NCBI GenBank assembly: GCA_017354895.1
Contig: CP071495.1
Coordinates: 3,703,001 to 3,767,000 of the forward strand
Direction of reading: 5' to 3'
Length of the DNA: 64,000 bases
Source of the DNA: Podospora comata
Lineage: Eukaryota; Ascomycota; Sordariomycetes; Sordariales; Podosporaceae
Shown here piece after piece: positions 1-10,917 of the stretch. The notes beneath the pieces are model-generated. The model was not told the DNA's origin and did not search any database. It saw only the letters and a list, made by a program, of their open reading frames with translations. The first letter of the stretch is position 1. Every line of letters starts with the position of its first letter. Made by a program: the position numbers and the translations under genes.

Positions 1-571
1 TGATATCTACCTCCGCCTTGGCCACACCTTTGTTTTCTTCTTCGCCTGAGGATGGGGAGTCGATCATTTCGGAAAGACGCTCGACAAGCAAGTTGACGTA
101 GCGTTGGATGATTGGTTCCTGAGACCGCAGAGCGCGGGTGGTGAAGCCTGGGGTCAAGGCCTTTCTCATGCGGGCGTGCGTCTCGTGGTTGAGAGCTGTG
201 AGCAACCCCTCGGTGTGGACACGCTGCGCAGTCCACCAAGTCGGATCTTTGGGAAACGGCGGCCTTCCATGATGGGATTGCAGTATGTCATTCCAGGCAG
301 ATGGGTGCGTAAATGTCAACTCATTGGGTGCGATTCTCAAGATTGGGCCGTATTTGCGGTGGAGCTTCTGGATATCATGGACGAAGGTCCCGCGAAGGAG
401 AGCCCAGATGTAGGGCAGGCGAGTGGCGGACCATGATTTGGGACCGGGGATGTCTTTGAGGGGGTGGAAGTAGAGGTTGTAGATGGCGCGAAGGAGGAAG
501 TAACCAACCAAAGAAAGGAGGACGGCGCCAGCCATGGTTGGCCAGGTGGATTTGAGTAGCGCAGTTTCCAT
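1..571 (-). CDS. Cytochrome P450 monooxygenase, N-terminal part (cut by window edge)
   Basis: The reverse strand is open from ATG 569-571 to the window edge, giving about 190 residues without an intron. The protein starts with a short hydrophobic membrane anchor (about residues 13-30). Next come the proline-rich hinge DIPGPKSW and the fungal P450 pattern KYGPILRIAPNELTF, then PFPKDPTWW and the helix-C region HARMRKALTPGF. This order is typical of ER-anchored fungal class E P450s, and it resembles the CYP65 / isotrichodermin C-15 hydroxylase type. The haem-binding Cys motif lies outside the window, so activity and substrate cannot be judged. P450s of this type often act in secondary metabolism, but no partner gene is next to it here. 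Confidence 0.9.
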   Translation of the reverse strand, partial: METALLKSTWPTMAGAVLLSLVGYFLLRAIYNLYFHPLKDIPGPKSWSATRLPYIWALLRGTFVHDIQKLHRKYGPILRIAPNELTFTHPSAWNDILQSHHGRPPFPKDPTWWTAQRVHTEGLLTALNHETHARMRKALTPGFTTRALRSQEPIIQRYVNLLVERLSEMIDSPSSGEEENKGVAKAEVDI

Positions 572-1849
572 TGTGACGCTGGAGTGTGGTGGACGAAAGA
601 AAGGTGGGAATCAGGGGATTCTGAAGACATATAGACCACCACTCGACCTACCTTGAAGGATCTAGTCTAGACACTTCCGGACACCAGCCCGCGCTTTCCC
701 CATCCATCCAAACATGGAGTATTGCATATGCGCTTTTTGATACGATACACACAAAATCAGGATGGACTCATCACCTGCCGGCCGGTGGAGGAAGCCACAT
801 ATTGAACCATCTGTCCTATCAAATCCCATGGCAGTCACACACCAAGGTGGGGATATGCGGATGTCGACGTCTGTGCAAGCCACAGTTGAGGGTGAAATCC
901 CCTCATTTGCATCGATCAGGGTAACACAAGCCGCCGAGGCGGTCTCGGTGATAAAAGGAATGCCCAATGGAAGGAATGGAACTTTTCAGATGCTGGTTCA
1001 GTGGCGCTAAATAGGGCACAGGAACATCGTCTGAATAGGCAGTCGTCATGACTCCGTGATTTCAAGTATTTCCTGGGAATCATCTATAAGCTACTTACCT
1101 TAGGTATCTAGGTAGTCCGTTGATACAACTATTTGGACCTAGGTGTTTCTCCCGTCACTGATTAGAATCAATGTCTGATCAGGAAAAGATTGACCACTTC
1201 TCTTGCTTCCCGACATGGGCTCTCAAGTTCACCATTTGTCCCTGGCCGCCTTATCTTGCTATTGACTCCAGCAGGAGAATCAGATTGAAGCTTAACCCCA
1301 TCTGAATAGGCCATGGGATCAAGGCGAACACCACATGATCTCTCAGCTGTCACCGCGCAGGTATATAGATAAGGCTTTTCATTTTCCGAGCTCAATGCAT
1401 AGTCCGAGTCCCTGTTAGAAGTTTGAAATGTCCGTTTTGATTCCTCTTGGAGTCTTGCCATGACAAGCTTTCTGGGTTTGTTTGATTTTCAAAGGTGTAT
1501 TGGGTTAGAGGGTGAGGTATTGGCGCTTCATCGAACAGGAATATATGAAATCATACCTAGTCTGACGGGTAGGGTAGAACAGGTAGATAGTGTTCGGAAA
1601 TTCTATTGGAGACACCCGGAGCATGACACAACTATTTCAGCCTACATGCTCAACACAAATTTCTTCCTCATTGTCTAACGTGCTACCAAAGCTACAGAGG
1701 TACCTCATATACCGGAAATGACTGGCCAACACCACCATGCAGAGATCTAAATAGCACAAAACCTTTAAACAAAGATTCAAACGTCTCACCCGAAGGCAGC
1801 ACGGGACCCCCAAATCGCAATCTTACACGATCCCGAGTCCACCGCCAAC
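572..1849. other. Intergenic, no gene seen
   Basis: The region lies between the P450 start and the 3' end of the secreted-protein gene. Only short open frames without recognisable domains, codon pattern or splice support occur on either strand. The left part must hold the P450 promoter, but I see no clear motif. Confidence 0.6.
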
Positions 1850-2507
1850 TCAGCAAACATCATAAAAAGGCAACCCAGCCCCAGCATAAGTAAACCCGGC
1901 ATCCCACTGAGGGGCATCCTCGCCCACAATCGATCCCGTCTGACCGCCCTCGACACACAGCGCATCAACAATATCGAGCTGATCGGCGATAAAGTTGGTG
2001 TCTGTCGTCAGGGTGGTGCACAAGCTGCAGAAGAAGGCCTGGCAGGTGCCAAAAGAGAAGACCAGACACGAGCTGGCCGAGACGATGAGCAGGTCGTTGG
2101 AGCTGGAGACTTGGTCGACGATTACGTCGCAGTCTTGGGGTCGGGGGGCGGGGTTCTGAGGGGGATGTCAATACAGAGTGTGTTGCACGGGGAGGGGGGG
2201 TGAGGGAGCATACGGCATTGTAGCATTCAAAGAAATCACTGGCAGAAACTTGACGGGTCTCCACCTGGTCCTCCCTGCGGCGGAGGGTGGCAGGAGTGAG
2301 TGAGTCGATTGACAGCTTAACGTTGGCTGTGGCTACGCTCGTCTTGTAGCCGGCGGGAGCGCTGGAGGGGACTTTGGCAGCACGAGGAGGGGGAGCGGCG
2401 CCGTTGAATTTGCGAAGGGTACCGGCACGTGCCCGTCTTTCGAGAACAGGAGTCTCGAGAGCGAGGGTGACGCCCAGGAAGAGAGTGGTGAGGAAAGAGA
2501 CCTTCAT
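1850..2507 (-). CDS. Small secreted cysteine-rich protein, unknown function
   Basis: There are two exons, 2214-2507 and 1850-2155, with a 58-nt intron that begins GTATGC and ends CAG; together they encode 199 residues. The protein starts with a signal peptide (MKVSFLTTLFLGVTLA). A basic stretch rich in Arg, Ala and Pro follows, with possible Kex2-type sites (ERRARA, LRRRED). The mature C-terminal domain carries eight to nine Cys (ECYNA, QDCD, SSCL, GTCQAFFCSLC, ALCVEGG) and ends in YDVC at the stop. The pattern indicates a disulphide-rich extracellular protein. I do not recognise a named family; similar secreted hypothetical proteins exist in filamentous ascomycetes. It could be a cell-wall protein or an effector-like protein. 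A TATA-like box lies about 140 bp upstream. Confidence 0.8.
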
Positions 2508-2646
2508 GTTGTATGAGATGAAGTGACACAAGAGAGATGATGTGATACTGAAATCAAAGAAGAGGTTGGAGGATGCTTCCGTTGAAAGTTTGGATCTGAG
2601 AGAGCCGCTGTCGATCAAGTCCCAGAGGAACGGAAAACCTGGGACT

Positions 2647-2654
2647 CTTTATAG
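2647..2654 (-). promoter_or_regulatory. TATA-like box of the secreted-protein gene
   Basis: The reverse strand reads CTATAAAG about 140 bp upstream of the ATG at 2507. It sits in the longer string GGTAACTATAAAGA, which also occurs upstream of the formaldehyde-activating enzyme gene. Position and sequence fit a core promoter; no experimental support. Confidence 0.4.
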
Positions 2655-4224
2655 TTACCAGTTTCCAGACTTGAAGTCAACCTCAAGGAACAACACCTGC
2701 CTTTCCTGGTCCCATCACCCAACAGATTGGGCAGACTACGACGCCGATATTGCCGTCGACCGCCTTCTGCAGAACATAATGACGCCGATATTGCCCCCTG
2801 ATAAGTTCGAGGAAGGTAGGAACCCTGGGATATGAATTGGTATCCAGAAACAGACCATGCTCACTTTCTGCGCATCCTTTCCCCACAAAGACCATGACAT
2901 GCAGCTACTTGCCGTGCTGCCAACCATCTCCCAAAAGTGTCACTCGTGACGCCGACGATGCTACATGGCTCGGGTTGGGCCGTGTCTGTCTGACTGTCTG
3001 AGCCCCCCCGTACGACTGTACAACGCCGCTCAGACGCACGAATGAGGGACAGTTTCTGCCAGCCAGCATGGAGACCTTTTGTTTTGGACGCCCCCAGAGA
3101 ACTCCCCAGGTCGAAGTGATCGTATTCCCACCTACCCCTTCGGTCCGCAAGCTAGTCTGTAAAGGTTGGCCGAGAAGGGGGGTTGAGTGGGTTGGCAAAG
3201 CAGGAATTTTCAGCTTGCAGAGCCATCAGTCATCAGCCCCTGACAGCCACGGCAGGCTTGGTGACGTCTACCCCCGTGTTTCTTGCGGCTTCTCCGGTAG
3301 CTTTCTCCGTCTGTGGCGTCTGGTTGGGTTGAATTCTTCGTGCTCCATGCCGTCGGTCCATGATGCCAAACCCAGAGGTTGCCGACTTTTGCCCGCATTG
3401 GACGCATGTGTAAGTATAGGTTGGGGAGCTAAGGTTGGCTGGTATGGATGTATGTGGATAGGTAGCGTAGTAGAGGCCCAGTGTTCCAGTCAGACCATAG
3501 CAGCCAGACTACTGGCAATGTGTATGTAACCCCAAGATATCTGCTGTTTATTTTTAACAGTGGATAAATTGAAAATGATACGCAAAGAGCGAGCAAGCTG
3601 TAAAGACAAAGCAGACGTCGTGAACCCCAGACGGCCGAGTCTGGATCCGAAGAGCGAAACCCGGAACGAGGTCATAGACAAGACCACACTTGAGATACAA
3701 AGACCGATAGTCCCCGAAGTAAATGCTGCCCTGCGTTGACGAGGTGAGTTAGGCTGGCCACTTGGCGAGGTGAGAAAGACGGCATGAAATTGACTGGCAC
3801 TCCAAGACGAGAGCTTGGATCCAAATCCCAGCACCCAAAGGACCCCTTCAGGGCACCAGTGCCTCTCTGTGCCTCGCTGGGTAATATAAGAAAAGCAACC
3901 TCGCGCTGCAGGAGAAGAGGTTGAGGAAGCTGGTAACGAGACAATCATTACTTGTTCTGAGAGGCATCGGTAGTAGCCTGGACAAGCGACGCAAGCGATA
4001 TTGGGGGAGTTCCCCGTTCCCGGTCGGCGGGCGTCCCCAGTTTCCGTCAGTCAGTTTCTGTCAGTGTCTCTGCTTCTCTGCTCCTTTGACGTTGTGTTCG
4101 GGCATTTTCCGTAGCCGAAGAAGTCGATCATTTGCCGGATCGAAGTCATTGGAAGACTCAACCCCACACACGGCACCCAGATTAAGGTTGCAGTGACGTG
4201 CTGACATAAGGGCATCACTTGTGG

Positions 4225-4417
4225 ACAAAATAACTGGCACTGCAAAAAACACTGAACTGTTCCTCGAAGGATGGTTGATAGGCCTTGAAAATTCTTCATA
4301 GACCTTAAGTGATGATTGAGAGACATTTAAAGATAGTCAAGATGCCTATTTTGGATATGAAAAGGTGTAAATTGAATCATTGTAGGTTTTACTGACTTGC
4401 AGTGCCAGTTATTTTGT
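4225..4417. mobile_element. MITE-like element with perfect 21-bp terminal inverted repeats
   Basis: ACAAAATAACTGGCACTGCA plus one A (4225-4245) is repeated exactly in reverse complement at 4397-4417, which bounds a 193-bp piece with no coding capacity. If the whole 21 bp is the TIR, no clear target duplication is visible. Alternatively the element is 4233-4409 with 13-bp TIRs starting ACTGGCAC and flanked on both sides by TA (4231-4232, 4410-4411), as expected for Tc1/mariner-type insertions. A perfect repeat of this length at this spacing is unlikely by chance. The family remains unproven. Confidence 0.6.
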
Positions 4418-4741
4418 TTACTGTATGGCATCCCAGGAAAGCCTGAGCGCACGGTCCAGCGCGGCACCCGACCCCGCCGGCTACCGGTGAAACGATTGAC
4501 CGAGCCATCCCATGTGAGCGGGAGACGCAGCTGAGGCGGGGCTTGTGCTGAGTGGCACGTGCCACAGCCCAGGTCAATGTGCAGGGATTGGGCCTGGGCC
4601 AGAGCCCGCTATCAGTTGACGAGATAAGCTCAAAGGCAGAAAAAAAATTGGCCAGCAACAATTGAACGGAACCCTGTGAGCGACCAGCTGTTGATTGCGA
4701 TTACCTGCATCACCAATCGTCAACCCGCAAACACCGCAACC

Positions 4742-6567
4742 ATGGCCTCCGATCCCACCAGCAAGAAGCGCAAGCTCAAGTCCGAGAAGACTTCGGTCAC
4801 CAAGAAGGTCAAGAAAGCCAAGAGAGACCCGACCCCCGAGGAAAGCGAAGATGCTGAGATCGAGGATGCCCCCGTTGCGCCCGAGTCTGTTGCCGACGAG
4901 GAAGTCGAGCCTGCTTCCACCAAAGACGACTCCGAGGACGAGGATGATGACCAGAATGGCAGCACCGACCTGGCACCCCCCAAGGCCGATGCACCCCTGA
5001 TTGCCCCTGGGCTCGACACCAACGCGACCGACTTCGCCCAGCTCAACCTCTCCGAAAGGACGATGAAGGCGATCGAGGAGATGGGTTTCACAAAGATGAC
5101 CGAGATTCAGAGACGGGGCATCCCGCCACTTCTCGCCGGCAAGGATGTTCTGGGAGCGGCCAAGACAGGTTCCGGAAAGACTCTTGCTTTCTTGATTCCC
5201 GCCATTGAGATGCTGCACTCGTTGCGCTTCAAGCCAAGAAACGGAACTGGTGTCATTGTGGTGACCCCCACTCGCGAGCTGGCCCTGCAGATCTTTGGTG
5301 TCGCACGCGAGTTGATGAAGCATCACTCTCAGACCTGTACGTCCACTAACAAAGACCGAGATTTTTTCTTGTGGGAGGAGACTAACCAAATCTCCAGATG
5401 GTGTGTGCATTGGTGGCGCAAACCGCAGGGCTGAGGCCGACAAGCTCGGAAAGGGTGTCAATCTGCTCATTGCTACCCCTGGTAGACTGCTCGATCATCT
5501 CCAGAACACCCCCTTCGTCTTCAAGAACCTCAAGTCCCTGATTATCGACGAGGCCGACCGCATTCTCGAGATTGGTTTCGAGGATGAAATGCGCCAGATT
5601 GTCAAGATTCTCCCCAAGGATGAGCGCCAGACTATGCTCTTCTCCGCCACACAAACAACCAAGGTCGAGGATCTTGCCAGGATATCTCTCCGGCCCGGGC
5701 CCCTCTACATCAACGTTGACGAGGAGAAGCAGTACAGCACAGTGGAGGGCGTCGACCAAGGCTACGTCATTGTCGATGCCGACAAGCGTTTCCTCCTCTT
5801 GTTCTCGTTCCTCAAGAAGATGTCCAAGAAGAAGGTTATCGTTTTCTTCTCGTCTTGCAACTCGGTCAAGTACTACAGCGAACTTTTGCAGTACATTGAC
5901 CTACCGGTCCTTGATCTCCACGGCAAGCAGAAGCAGCAGAAGCGCACCAACACCTTCTTTGAGTTCTGCAACGCCACACAGGGTACCCTGATCTGCACGG
6001 ACGTTGCTGCTCGTGGTCTCGATATCCCCGCTGTTGACTGGATCGTCCAGTTCGACCCTCCTGATGATCCTCGCGACTACATTCACCGTGTCGGCCGTAC
6101 AGCCCGTGGCAACAACACCAAGGGTCGGTCGCTCCTCTTCTTGCAGCCCTGCGAGCTTGGTTTCTTGGCCCATCTCAAGGCTGCCAAGGTCCCCGTCGTC
6201 GAGTACGATTTCCCCAAGAATAAGATCCTCAACGTGCAGTCTCAGCTGGAGAAGCTCATTGGCAGCAACTACTACCTCAACCAGAGCGCCAAGGACGGTT
6301 ACCGGTCGTATCTCCATGCTTATGCCTCGCACAGTCTGCGCAGTGTATTTGACATCCACAAGTTGGATCTCGTCAAGGTGGCCAAGGTAAGTTCTTGTCG
6401 TGACATTTTCGCGCCCTTTGGATCATAAGCTGACAAATATTGAACAGAGCTTCGGTTTTGCTACGCCACCAAGGGTTGACATTACTCTGTCAGCCAGCAT
6501 GAGCAGGGATAAGAAGCCACAAGGGAGAAGGCCGTACGGCAGCCAACCTAAGCAGGAGCGGAGGTAA
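4742..6567 (+). CDS. HAS1: DEAD-box ATP-dependent RNA helicase Has1
   Basis: There are three exons (4742-5336, 5398-6386, 6448-6567) with 61-nt introns, encoding 567 residues. A Lys-rich then acidic tail (1-90) precedes the helicase core. The Q-motif region (about 98-126) is followed by Walker [10 protein letters not shown] (139-147), PTRELALQ, the DEAD box in [12 protein letters not shown] in LFSATQ, ARGLDIP and the motif VI string HRVGRTAR. The C-terminal [12 protein letters not shown] and the overall length fit the Has1/DDX18 family. Members act in the nucleolus in 18S and 60S precursor processing and snoRNA release. The first intron splits a Tyr codon and keeps the frame exactly. The ATG at 4742 lies in a good context (AACCATGGCC). 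No anomaly is seen. Confidence 0.95.
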
Positions 6568-7260
6568 TGGATGAAGGAAAGGGGGCGGATTGGTGTTGCT
6601 GCATTGTCTCGTGTCTTGTCTATGGCGTTGGGTGTCAAAAGAAGGGTCTACCACATACCAATTGAGCACATTTTTATTTTATTTGCATTACAGTTTCTTA
6701 TTGCGTTTGGTGTTGACCGTTGTCAAGACGGCGCCGGGGGAGGTGAGCCAAGATAAGGAGATCTCGGTGACGTCTCGGTATCTGCGAGGCTCTAGCGAAT
6801 TGCGTGATCTTTGGTCACCGCAGCGCGAGTTTTGCCGGGGAGGAGGAGGGTGTTGCAATTAGAATATCGTACACGGCAGGAGAATGGAAGGTTACGCATG
6901 GGCGGCGGGACAAGGCAAAAAAGGGGCTTGAGGGGACCGAGTTGTTGGGGTAAAAGGGGCAGAGAGATAAGCGGCCAGGGACGGGAGGCAACACAACCTC
7001 AAGCCATGCATCAGGGGGGATAAGGAGGTTGCGTGGTGAGCTTTTGCGCCCTGCCGGATAATTCGGTCCTGGATCTGAAGGGGATGTTCGGTGTTTCGGT
7101 AGTTGAACTATGGCCGTTTCTTTTTGATGTCCTGGCAGCGTGCATGGTAACTATAAAGACGTGGTTGTTGCCCGTTTGTTTTCAAGTTGGGATATCATCC
7201 TCTCTCCGCACCAGCTTAACCTGCGAACAACAATTATCAACATCAACATCACCAGATAGA
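6568..7260 (+). other. Intergenic between HAS1 and the formaldehyde-activating enzyme gene
   Basis: The region holds the HAS1 3' end and the downstream gene's promoter. The frame of the downstream gene stays open to 7033, but conservation starts only at ATG 7261, so the extension is treated as 5' leader. No other gene is seen. Confidence 0.6.
7151..7158 (+). promoter_or_regulatory. TATA-like box of the formaldehyde-activating enzyme gene
   Basis: CTATAAAG lies about 105 bp upstream of ATG 7261, and the leader between them ends in CATCAACATCACC-type sequence common in fungal 5' UTRs. Position only; not tested. Confidence 0.4.
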
Positions 7261-7833
7261 ATGGTCTCCCTACACCCCCTCCTCGACAACGGCATCACCC
7301 CCGGCTCGGACTCGTTCCCCGGCGGCACCCTCAAATGCCTCTGCCCCTCCTCCCCCGTCGAGATCACCCTCACCACCAATGTCGCTCACAACCACGCCTG
7401 CGGCTGCTCCAAATGCTGGAAGCCCGCCGGCGCGCTCTTCTCCATCGTCGGCGTCGTGCCCCGCGACGAGCTCTCCGTCACCGCCAACGGGGACAAGCTA
7501 GCCATTGTGGACGAGTCGGCCGTCATTCAGCGGTACGCCTGCAAGGAATGCGGGACTCATCTGTACGGGAGGATTGAGAAGGAGCATCCATTCTACGGAC
7601 TGGACTTTGTGCATGCCGAGTTGAGCGAGGAGGAGGGGTGGCAGGAGCCGCAGTTTGCGGCTTTTGTGAGCAGTGTCATTGAGCAGGGGTTTGATCCGGC
7701 CAAGATTGGGGAGGTGAGGGCGAGGTTTAGGGAGTTGGGGTTGGAGACGTATGATAGTTTGAGTCCGCCGTTGATGGATGCGATTGCTGCTTGGACGGGG
7801 AGGAAGAATGGGAAGTTGCCTGCGGCGGCTTGA
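7261..7833 (+). CDS. Glutathione-dependent formaldehyde-activating enzyme (GFA/CENP-V fold)
   Basis: This single exon encodes 190 residues. The Zn ligands of the GFA family are all present: C26 and C28 (CLC), the catalytic-site cluster C47, C49 and C52 (CGCSKC), and C94 and C97 (CKEC) before GTHLYGR. Members of this length are annotated as S-(hydroxymethyl)glutathione synthase, which joins formaldehyde to glutathione ahead of the glutathione-dependent formaldehyde dehydrogenase. The exact role of the family is disputed, since some members do not accelerate adduct formation. The start at 7261 is chosen because the family N-terminus begins there; the upstream open frame is not protein-like. No signal peptide is visible, so it is probably cytosolic. 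Confidence 0.9.
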   Translation: MVSLHPLLDNGITPGSDSFPGGTLKCLCPSSPVEITLTTNVAHNHACGCSKCWKPAGALFSIVGVVPRDELSVTANGDKLAIVDESAVIQRYACKECGTHLYGRIEKEHPFYGLDFVHAELSEEEGWQEPQFAAFVSSVIEQGFDPAKIGEVRARFRELGLETYDSLSPPLMDAIAAWTGRKNGKLPAAA

Positions 7834-8217
7834 CTTGAGAGGAGGAAGGGGAGGGTGCCGGGGGTTGTAGTCTGTAGATTATGAACGGGGCGGTGGTGGT
7901 GTGGTAGAGAGGAAAAGATATGACGTTTGAAACCAGGCTTTCCTTTTTTGTCTTTTCACAGCGGGCAGGGCCACTGTCGAGCTTATCTTGCGTGTCTTTG
8001 GTTTTCGTTTTCGTTTTCGTTTTCTCTTTTCCTTTTTGCTTTTTCTTTTTCCTTTTCTTTTCCTTACATTATGGCATGTCCACTGCCCGATTTCCAAACT
8101 TGTAAAGATGTAAAGTGCCATTTAACGCCTATAAAAATCATGGTCTACCGTGTGTACTAGTACTAAATGTAGAAAAGACGGGGGTCGAGGTCGGGGTGTT
8201 AGAGGAAGCGAAGGAAA
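7834..8217. other. Intergenic between convergent genes, with polypyrimidine tract
   Basis: Both neighbours end here. The region contains a GTTTTC repeat (about 8002-8030) that runs into a T/C-rich tract up to 8065. No gene is seen. Confidence 0.6.
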
Positions 8218-8796
8218 TCAAAGACGCTTGCCAGTCTGCGAGACGCTCTTCACATCCCAAAAGTCCTTGTGCAAGAACCTCGCAGTGGCCTTCTCAAGGG
8301 CCGCAGCCTCAGAAATCTGGTTGCCGTTCTTGTCCTTCTTCATGTTCTTCTCCACATCATCCGTCAACGCATCCTTCTGTTGGTTGATCTGCAGTTCCGT
8401 ATCTGTCTTGGGGATAGAAGGGGCGATGAAGGCGAACTTGTCGTTGCCTTTGGAGACATTGATGTGAGGTCCCTTGTTTTCATCCCAGTCCACACGAATG
8501 GTCCCCTTGGCAACCGTTCTTCTATTCTTGTCAACGATGTCGACATAGACACCGGCATACCGTTTCCGAGGCTTCTTGTTCTCTGGTTGCCCTGCCATTG
8601 CGTCACGACGACGAGCTTGAGCGTCGAACTTTGACTCCTGGACATTTGCACTGTTAGTGTCAAGAATCCAAGACTAGCAAGGTGAAAGCGGGCTCACAAT
8701 CAGGCTGGTTGCGACAAGAGTGTTGACTCCATTGTCCGTCAACTTATTGATGGCATCCTTCTTGGCGTTGGCAGACTTGATGATTGTCTCAGGCAT
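8218..8796 (-). CDS. Unrecognised 172-residue protein
   Basis: There are two exons, 8698-8796 and 8218-8637, with a 60-nt intron (GTGAGC..CAG). The N-terminal third is a Lys- and Asn-rich helix-like segment (MPETIIKSANAKKDAI). The middle (about residues 58-90) looks strand-rich: KRYAGVYVDIVDKNRRT, then TIRVDWDENKGPHINV. The C-terminus is charged and helical and ends near HKDFWDVKS. There is no signal peptide or membrane segment. I cannot name the family. The GPHINV string resembles short motifs in some bacterial polymorphic-toxin nuclease domains, but that is a weak impression. Splice signals, continuous frame and a TATA-like box 145 bp upstream support a real gene. Confidence 0.75.
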
Positions 8797-9457
8797 GGTG
8801 GAAGTTGGGGGGTTGGAAGTTTGGGGATACAAGATGAGTGGTAAGCAATTCAAGACTTTTTGATTGGTTGTTATGGCGATTGATGAAGTTGTTTTGATGA
8901 CGTAGAAATTTATCACAGCAATATCGAGTAGAGGCAGCCCTTATATAGGTATCTATCCCCCAACTAAGGTACTATTCCTGGGTCTCTCACATGCCTCAGT
9001 CCATCATTGTGCCACTGTTCAGACTTTGTCCAAGGCGGCGGCAAAATTCTCCCTCGCGGCCATCAACAGGGCACAAGACCTTCACTGCAGCCAGACTTGT
9101 AACATCCACTCCTCAATTTTCCTTCGGAGTTTTCAGCTGCGACCTGCTTATGAGGCGTAGTATGGCTGGCCACTTGGGGAGTGGTGAGCAATTCCCTCCT
9201 GTTTTGGTTGATGGTCCAATTACGAGTTTCCAGCTGCGGCGTAGCAGCCTACCACACTTTGCTTGGAACTATCCAGTATGTGGCAAGACGTGTGAATCAA
9301 GGATATTCCTGCATAATCGGTGTTTTGGTTTCGTCTATTTCAGTGTCAAACAATGAGACGGCCGACTGGGCTCGCTTCAGAAGTGTACCCCAAAGTAGCC
9401 TGTGCCTTTCACCGAGGAGGTCTTAGTTACCTGGGTATTCAGGTTTTGCGGACAGGT
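8797..9457. other. Intergenic, no gene seen
   Basis: The region holds the promoter of the 172-residue gene and the 3' side of the SDR gene. Open frames of about 120 codons occur on the + strand but have no protein-like features. Confidence 0.6.
8941..8949 (-). promoter_or_regulatory. TATA-like box of the 172-residue gene
   Basis: The reverse strand reads CCTATATAA about 145 bp upstream of the ATG at 8796. Confidence 0.4.
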
Positions 9458-10562
9458 TCAAGGCTCCCGTTTGTGATCCACCTCGAAAGGCCTAAAGTCT
9501 CCAACCGCCTGCTGCATCCTTACCATCTTCACATTCTCCTTTCCCAGCCACCACCCTCTCAGATCAGCCAGTCCCTCCTCGACCTCTGTGTACGCCATTG
9601 GGGATGTTCCTGTTGTGAAGATGACTCTCCCATTCCACTTCCTGTCCTCCTTCTTCCCAGCAAACAAATCAGAATCCTTCTCCTTTCCGTACACTTCCAC
9701 CTTCCTTTTTTGTGTCGCTGTGGCCGAAAAGACAAGTGCAAGGGCAATTTCATCGGCAGTTTTGACGGGAAGCTTCTCCAGCTGAACACCCGGTGTCAAA
9801 GGAGGCAACGGTGTCGTTGGTAGCATCGCATCTGAAGTAGACGGAAACGTAGGGCCAACAGCAACCCCATTGATAGCTACCCCGTCTTGAATAGCAACCG
9901 TCCTCAGCGAGCGTATCATTCCTAGGATCTTCACCTCTTCTTTTCAGCGTCATTTCATTTCCTCGGGAAGGCAAACTCACAGCAGAACCCGCACACCCAT
10001 CCATCACGCCCTCCCCAGGCATCCCCACAGGAGGCAGCACATGACAAGACATGTAACCCCCAGCACCACCCGGTACACAAATGACCACACTTCCCCCTTT
10101 CCCCTTCTCATCCCCCAGTCTCCCAACACCCGACCGCGCCATAACCGCCCAACAAACTTTCACAAAGTCCCCCACAGTCCTCACCTCCCTCGCCCAGTCC
10201 ATCCCCACCCCGTTTTCGCCTTCCCGATCATCATCACCTTCACCCCCAACCTCGAAGAGAATCCTCTCTGGCCCTGGTACATAAAACGCGTAGTCAACTT
10301 CTCCGCATCCCTTTACCGCAGCTTTTAGCTCCTTCCAATTCCTGACGTCAACTCTCAGAAAAGCCAGGCAAGAAGGTATGCCTGGATCTGGTGTGAGTAA
10401 AGAGTCGTTGTGTTCTGGGTCGAGGATGGTGACTTTTGAGCAGCCTTTTTCGGCCAGCAAGAGAGCAGTGGAGAGGGTTATTTCGGAGGAGCCGCCTGTT
10501 ATGAGGGCTGTTCTTCCCGTGAGGGGGGGGATGAGGGAGGGGGTTATGGGAAGGGTGCTCAT
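9458..10562 (-). CDS. SDR-fold protein lacking the usual catalytic residues
   Basis: There are two exons, 9981-10562 and 9458-9934, with a 46-nt intron, giving 352 residues. The N-terminus follows the short-chain dehydrogenase layout: GRTALITGGSSEIT (16-29), then an Asp after beta-2 (ILDPEHND), LRVDVRNWKEL, and SVVICVPGGAGGY near residue 160. After the intron, KILGMIRSLRTVA and INGVAVGPTF match the family's helix-F and post-active-site strand. The Gly-rich loop should read TGxxxGIG, but two of its three last residues differ (EIT). No Y-x3-K dyad is present where expected around residues 181-194. The protein is therefore probably a non-catalytic or altered SDR. No frameshift is seen and the frame is intact across the intron. 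Confidence 0.8.
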
Positions 10563-10917
10563 TCTGAGGTTTTGTCGAGTGGTTCAACATGACTGATGAA
10601 AAAGAAGAGAGGTCACAGGTAGTCGGGATGGAATAACCAAACGTGTTAAATACTTTGGCAATGATGCTGAGCCGTCGGAGTCGGGAGACGTTGGTGGCTG
10701 GAGCGTCAGTGGCCTTCCGATGTGTGCGGGAAGACAACCCGGGTTTGTAGTTCCGAATCATCTTCAAGACTCCCAAAGATGTCAGACTGCAAGACGTTCA
10801 CCATTCCCGGCTTATTTGAGATATGGGGATACGAAGTCAAGGGTCAGGGGGTGGTAAAGGTCCTTCATAAAGCCTGCGGTGGAACCAACATCCATCATCC
10901 AATCGGAACCATCCTCA
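10563..10917. other. Intergenic between the SDR gene and the tRNA pair
   Basis: No gene is seen. The region must hold the SDR promoter. Confidence 0.6.

Larger units (their letters stand above)
2508..4741. other. Long intergenic region between divergent genes
   Basis: This 2.2-kb region separates the secreted-protein gene (-) from HAS1 (+). It contains open frames of up to about 150 codons on both strands near 3068-3948, but they show no domain, conserved motif or splice pattern and I do not call them. It also holds the inverted-repeat element at 4225-4417, listed separately. Confidence 0.6.

Noticed and set aside
3068-3529. 153-codon + strand frame in the gap before HAS1
   Set aside because: It has no domain, no signal peptide, unlikely Cys/Trp/Gly composition and no splice context.
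4574-5470. 298-codon reverse open frame
   Set aside because: It is antisense to HAS1 exon 1 and has no protein-like features.
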